Part shown: positions 14,373 through 15,302 of the stretch, piece by piece
How positions within the stretch are numbered: the stretch's first letter is position 1
How the letters are laid out: each line of letters opens with the position of its first letter
NCBI GenBank assembly: GCA_031547045.1
Contig: JAVBSN010000123.1
Location: 1 to 15,302 of the forward strand
Direction: 5' to 3'
Source: JAVBSN01 sp031547045
Lineage (GTDB): Bacteria; Bacillota; Clostridia; Lachnospirales; Lachnospiraceae
Length of the DNA: 15,302 bases
The notes under the pieces: generated by a model
The model's database searches: none
What the model was told of the DNA's origin: nothing
The model's input: only the letters and a program-made list of their open reading frames with translations
Program-made: the position numbers and the translations under genes

Positions 14373-14963
14373 CTAAAATAACTCCCTCTCTAGTTGATAC
14401 AAGTACTCCTCAATAGTCTTCATTCTCTTGTCATATTCTAGTCTAGCAGCCTCTGTCTTACATCTTGAAATCTTAGGTTTATTAATTCTATGATAGTTTT
14501 TAATTCTGTAGTATGCTTTTTTGTAACTTGCTTCATCTTCACAAGCTGTTGCCATAGAGTCCCATAATATACTCACAGCACCAACTTCATCCAATAAATC
14601 AGCATCCATAACTATCTGACATTCTATTGATAATTCATCCCCCGTATCCTTATCTGAATGTCTTCTAATAATTTCACCTATTCTTCCTATCTTAACAGGA
14701 TCAACTCCTATACTATCCAAGTATTCAACTGCCATCTCTGCGCCAACATCTCCATGTGGTCTATCATCGTCCCAACCAATGTCATGAAGCAATGCTGATA
14801 AGGCAATAATTTCTAGGTCTCCGCCAACCTTAGCTTGTAGCTTAATAGCCCATCTATATACTCTCATAGTGTGCTCAAATCTACTTCTAAATGAATAATT
14901 TGGTGGACGGCCATTAACAGCAGTCTGTTCTTTTACATATTCAATAATTTGTGCGTAATTCAT
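14373..14963 (-). CDS. HD-domain phosphohydrolase
   Basis: A 196-residue cytoplasmic metal-dependent phosphohydrolase. The HD ligand set is complete and well spaced: H31 (RFEHTMRV), H60-D61 (ALLHDIGW), H102 and D120 (VMDADLLDE). This is the compact single-domain type whose substrates are usually nucleotides or other phosphate esters; the sequence does not tell which. No RelA/SpoT synthetase part or HD-GYP motif is present. An AGGAGC site lies 8 bases before the ATG. A -10-like TATAAT occurs upstream on the minus strand, but its -35 is poor. It is followed by the small anchored protein gene. Confidence 0.85.
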   Translation of the reverse strand: MNYAQIIEYVKEQTAVNGRPPNYSFRSRFEHTMRVYRWAIKLQAKVGGDLEIIALSALLHDIGWDDDRPHGDVGAEMAVEYLDSIGVDPVKIGRIGEIIRRHSDKDTGDELSIECQIVMDADLLDEVGAVSILWDSMATACEDEASYKKAYYRIKNYHRINKPKISRCKTEAARLEYDKRMKTIEEYLYQLERELF

Positions 14964-15164
14964 ATTATTAGCTCCTAATCCTTACCTGCTATTAAAGGTT
15001 TATATTATTATATAAATCGTTATTATTTTACAAAAATCCAAAAAATTTTACATATAGTATATAATAACACTTTTCTTATAATATTACTATTAAAAATTGA
15101 TTAAATCTATCCATAAAATTGTACAAAAATATCCGTGCAATTTGCTTCGAAAAAAATTCCATAG
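14964..15164. other. AT-rich intergenic stretch between the SRP RNA and the HD gene
   Basis: About 200 very AT-rich bases. On the minus strand they should hold the promoter of the HD gene: a TATAAT follows TTGTAA at only 15 bases, so no confident call is made. No ORF or clear structure is seen. Confidence 0.4.
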
Positions 15165-15302
15165 ACGTTACAATAGTAGTTAGCTCGACCCAGGCACCCT
15201 CGCGGCACACAGAAAATTCTATTTAATGCTGCTTCGTTCCCGACCTGACATGGTTCACAGACATCTGTTGCGCAAGACCCAAGCTTCAACACCACTTGCT
15301 AG
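15150..15302 (-). ncRNA. ffs: Bacterial signal recognition particle RNA (small type), reaches window edge
   Basis: This RNA binds Ffh to form the particle that delivers membrane and secreted proteins to the translocon. On the minus strand the conserved apical domain is plain: GTCAGGTC, a GGAA tetraloop, then GAAGCAGC, flanked by GAACCAT and by TGTGCCG as in E. coli 4.5S RNA. The outer arms also pair: CAA-TGGTG-TTG-GCT near 15298-15282 with AGC-TAA-TACTA-TTG near 15185-15171. The mature RNA is therefore about 15171 to 15300 or slightly beyond. A run of seven T at 15151-15157 follows and probably ends transcription. The innermost tetraloop-closing pairs are C-G/G-C (CG-GGAA-CG) rather than the CC-GGAA-GG of E. 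coli. The 5' end may lie just outside the window. Confidence 0.9.

Noticed and set aside
15107..15295. A 62-codon minus-strand ORF over the right edge
   Set aside because: It lies over the SRP RNA, whose conserved apical motif and pairing arms explain the sequence. The ORF has no ribosome binding site and its protein looks random.

Overview
The window is AT-rich with strong GGAGG-type ribosome binding sites. It carries gene orders and families typical of low-GC Firmicutes: gdpP-rplI-dnaB, a PdaA-type deacetylase, a Clostridium-style MurG, and a small SRP RNA. A Clostridia genome, probably Lachnospiraceae-like, is the best reading. This rests on gene content and protein style only; no search was run.

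Layout. Positions 1-6930 are all on the minus strand. Reading 5'->3' on that strand they are: a membrane protein of unknown function; a lipoprotein PdaA-like deacetylase; pgi with its own promoter (containing a perfect palindrome) and terminator; a D-2-hydroxyacid dehydrogenase; the c-di-AMP phosphodiesterase gdpP; rplI; and the first 42 codons of dnaB. Positions 6930-7420 form a divergent intergenic region. It holds a tandem array of 104-bp units (2 complete plus 1 partial), each able to form a long hairpin. On the plus strand follow a TSCPD-domain protein and murG, closed by a terminator at 8748-8780.

Positions 8780-13085 are a self-contained plus-strand module. It consists of a promoter; a 13-codon leader ORF whose end overlaps a perfect 13-bp hairpin; a second promoter candidate; a small, very basic secreted protein; a 642-residue membrane protein with a large outside domain; an ABC ATPase; a second six-helix membrane protein; and a terminator. 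The gene order fits export of, or self-protection from, the secreted protein. This is the most likely uncharacterised system in the window.

Positions 13086-15302 return to the minus strand: an Ogt-type DNA repair methyltransferase, a gene remnant without a start, a strong terminator, a small membrane-anchored protein, an HD-domain phosphohydrolase, and the SRP RNA at the right edge.
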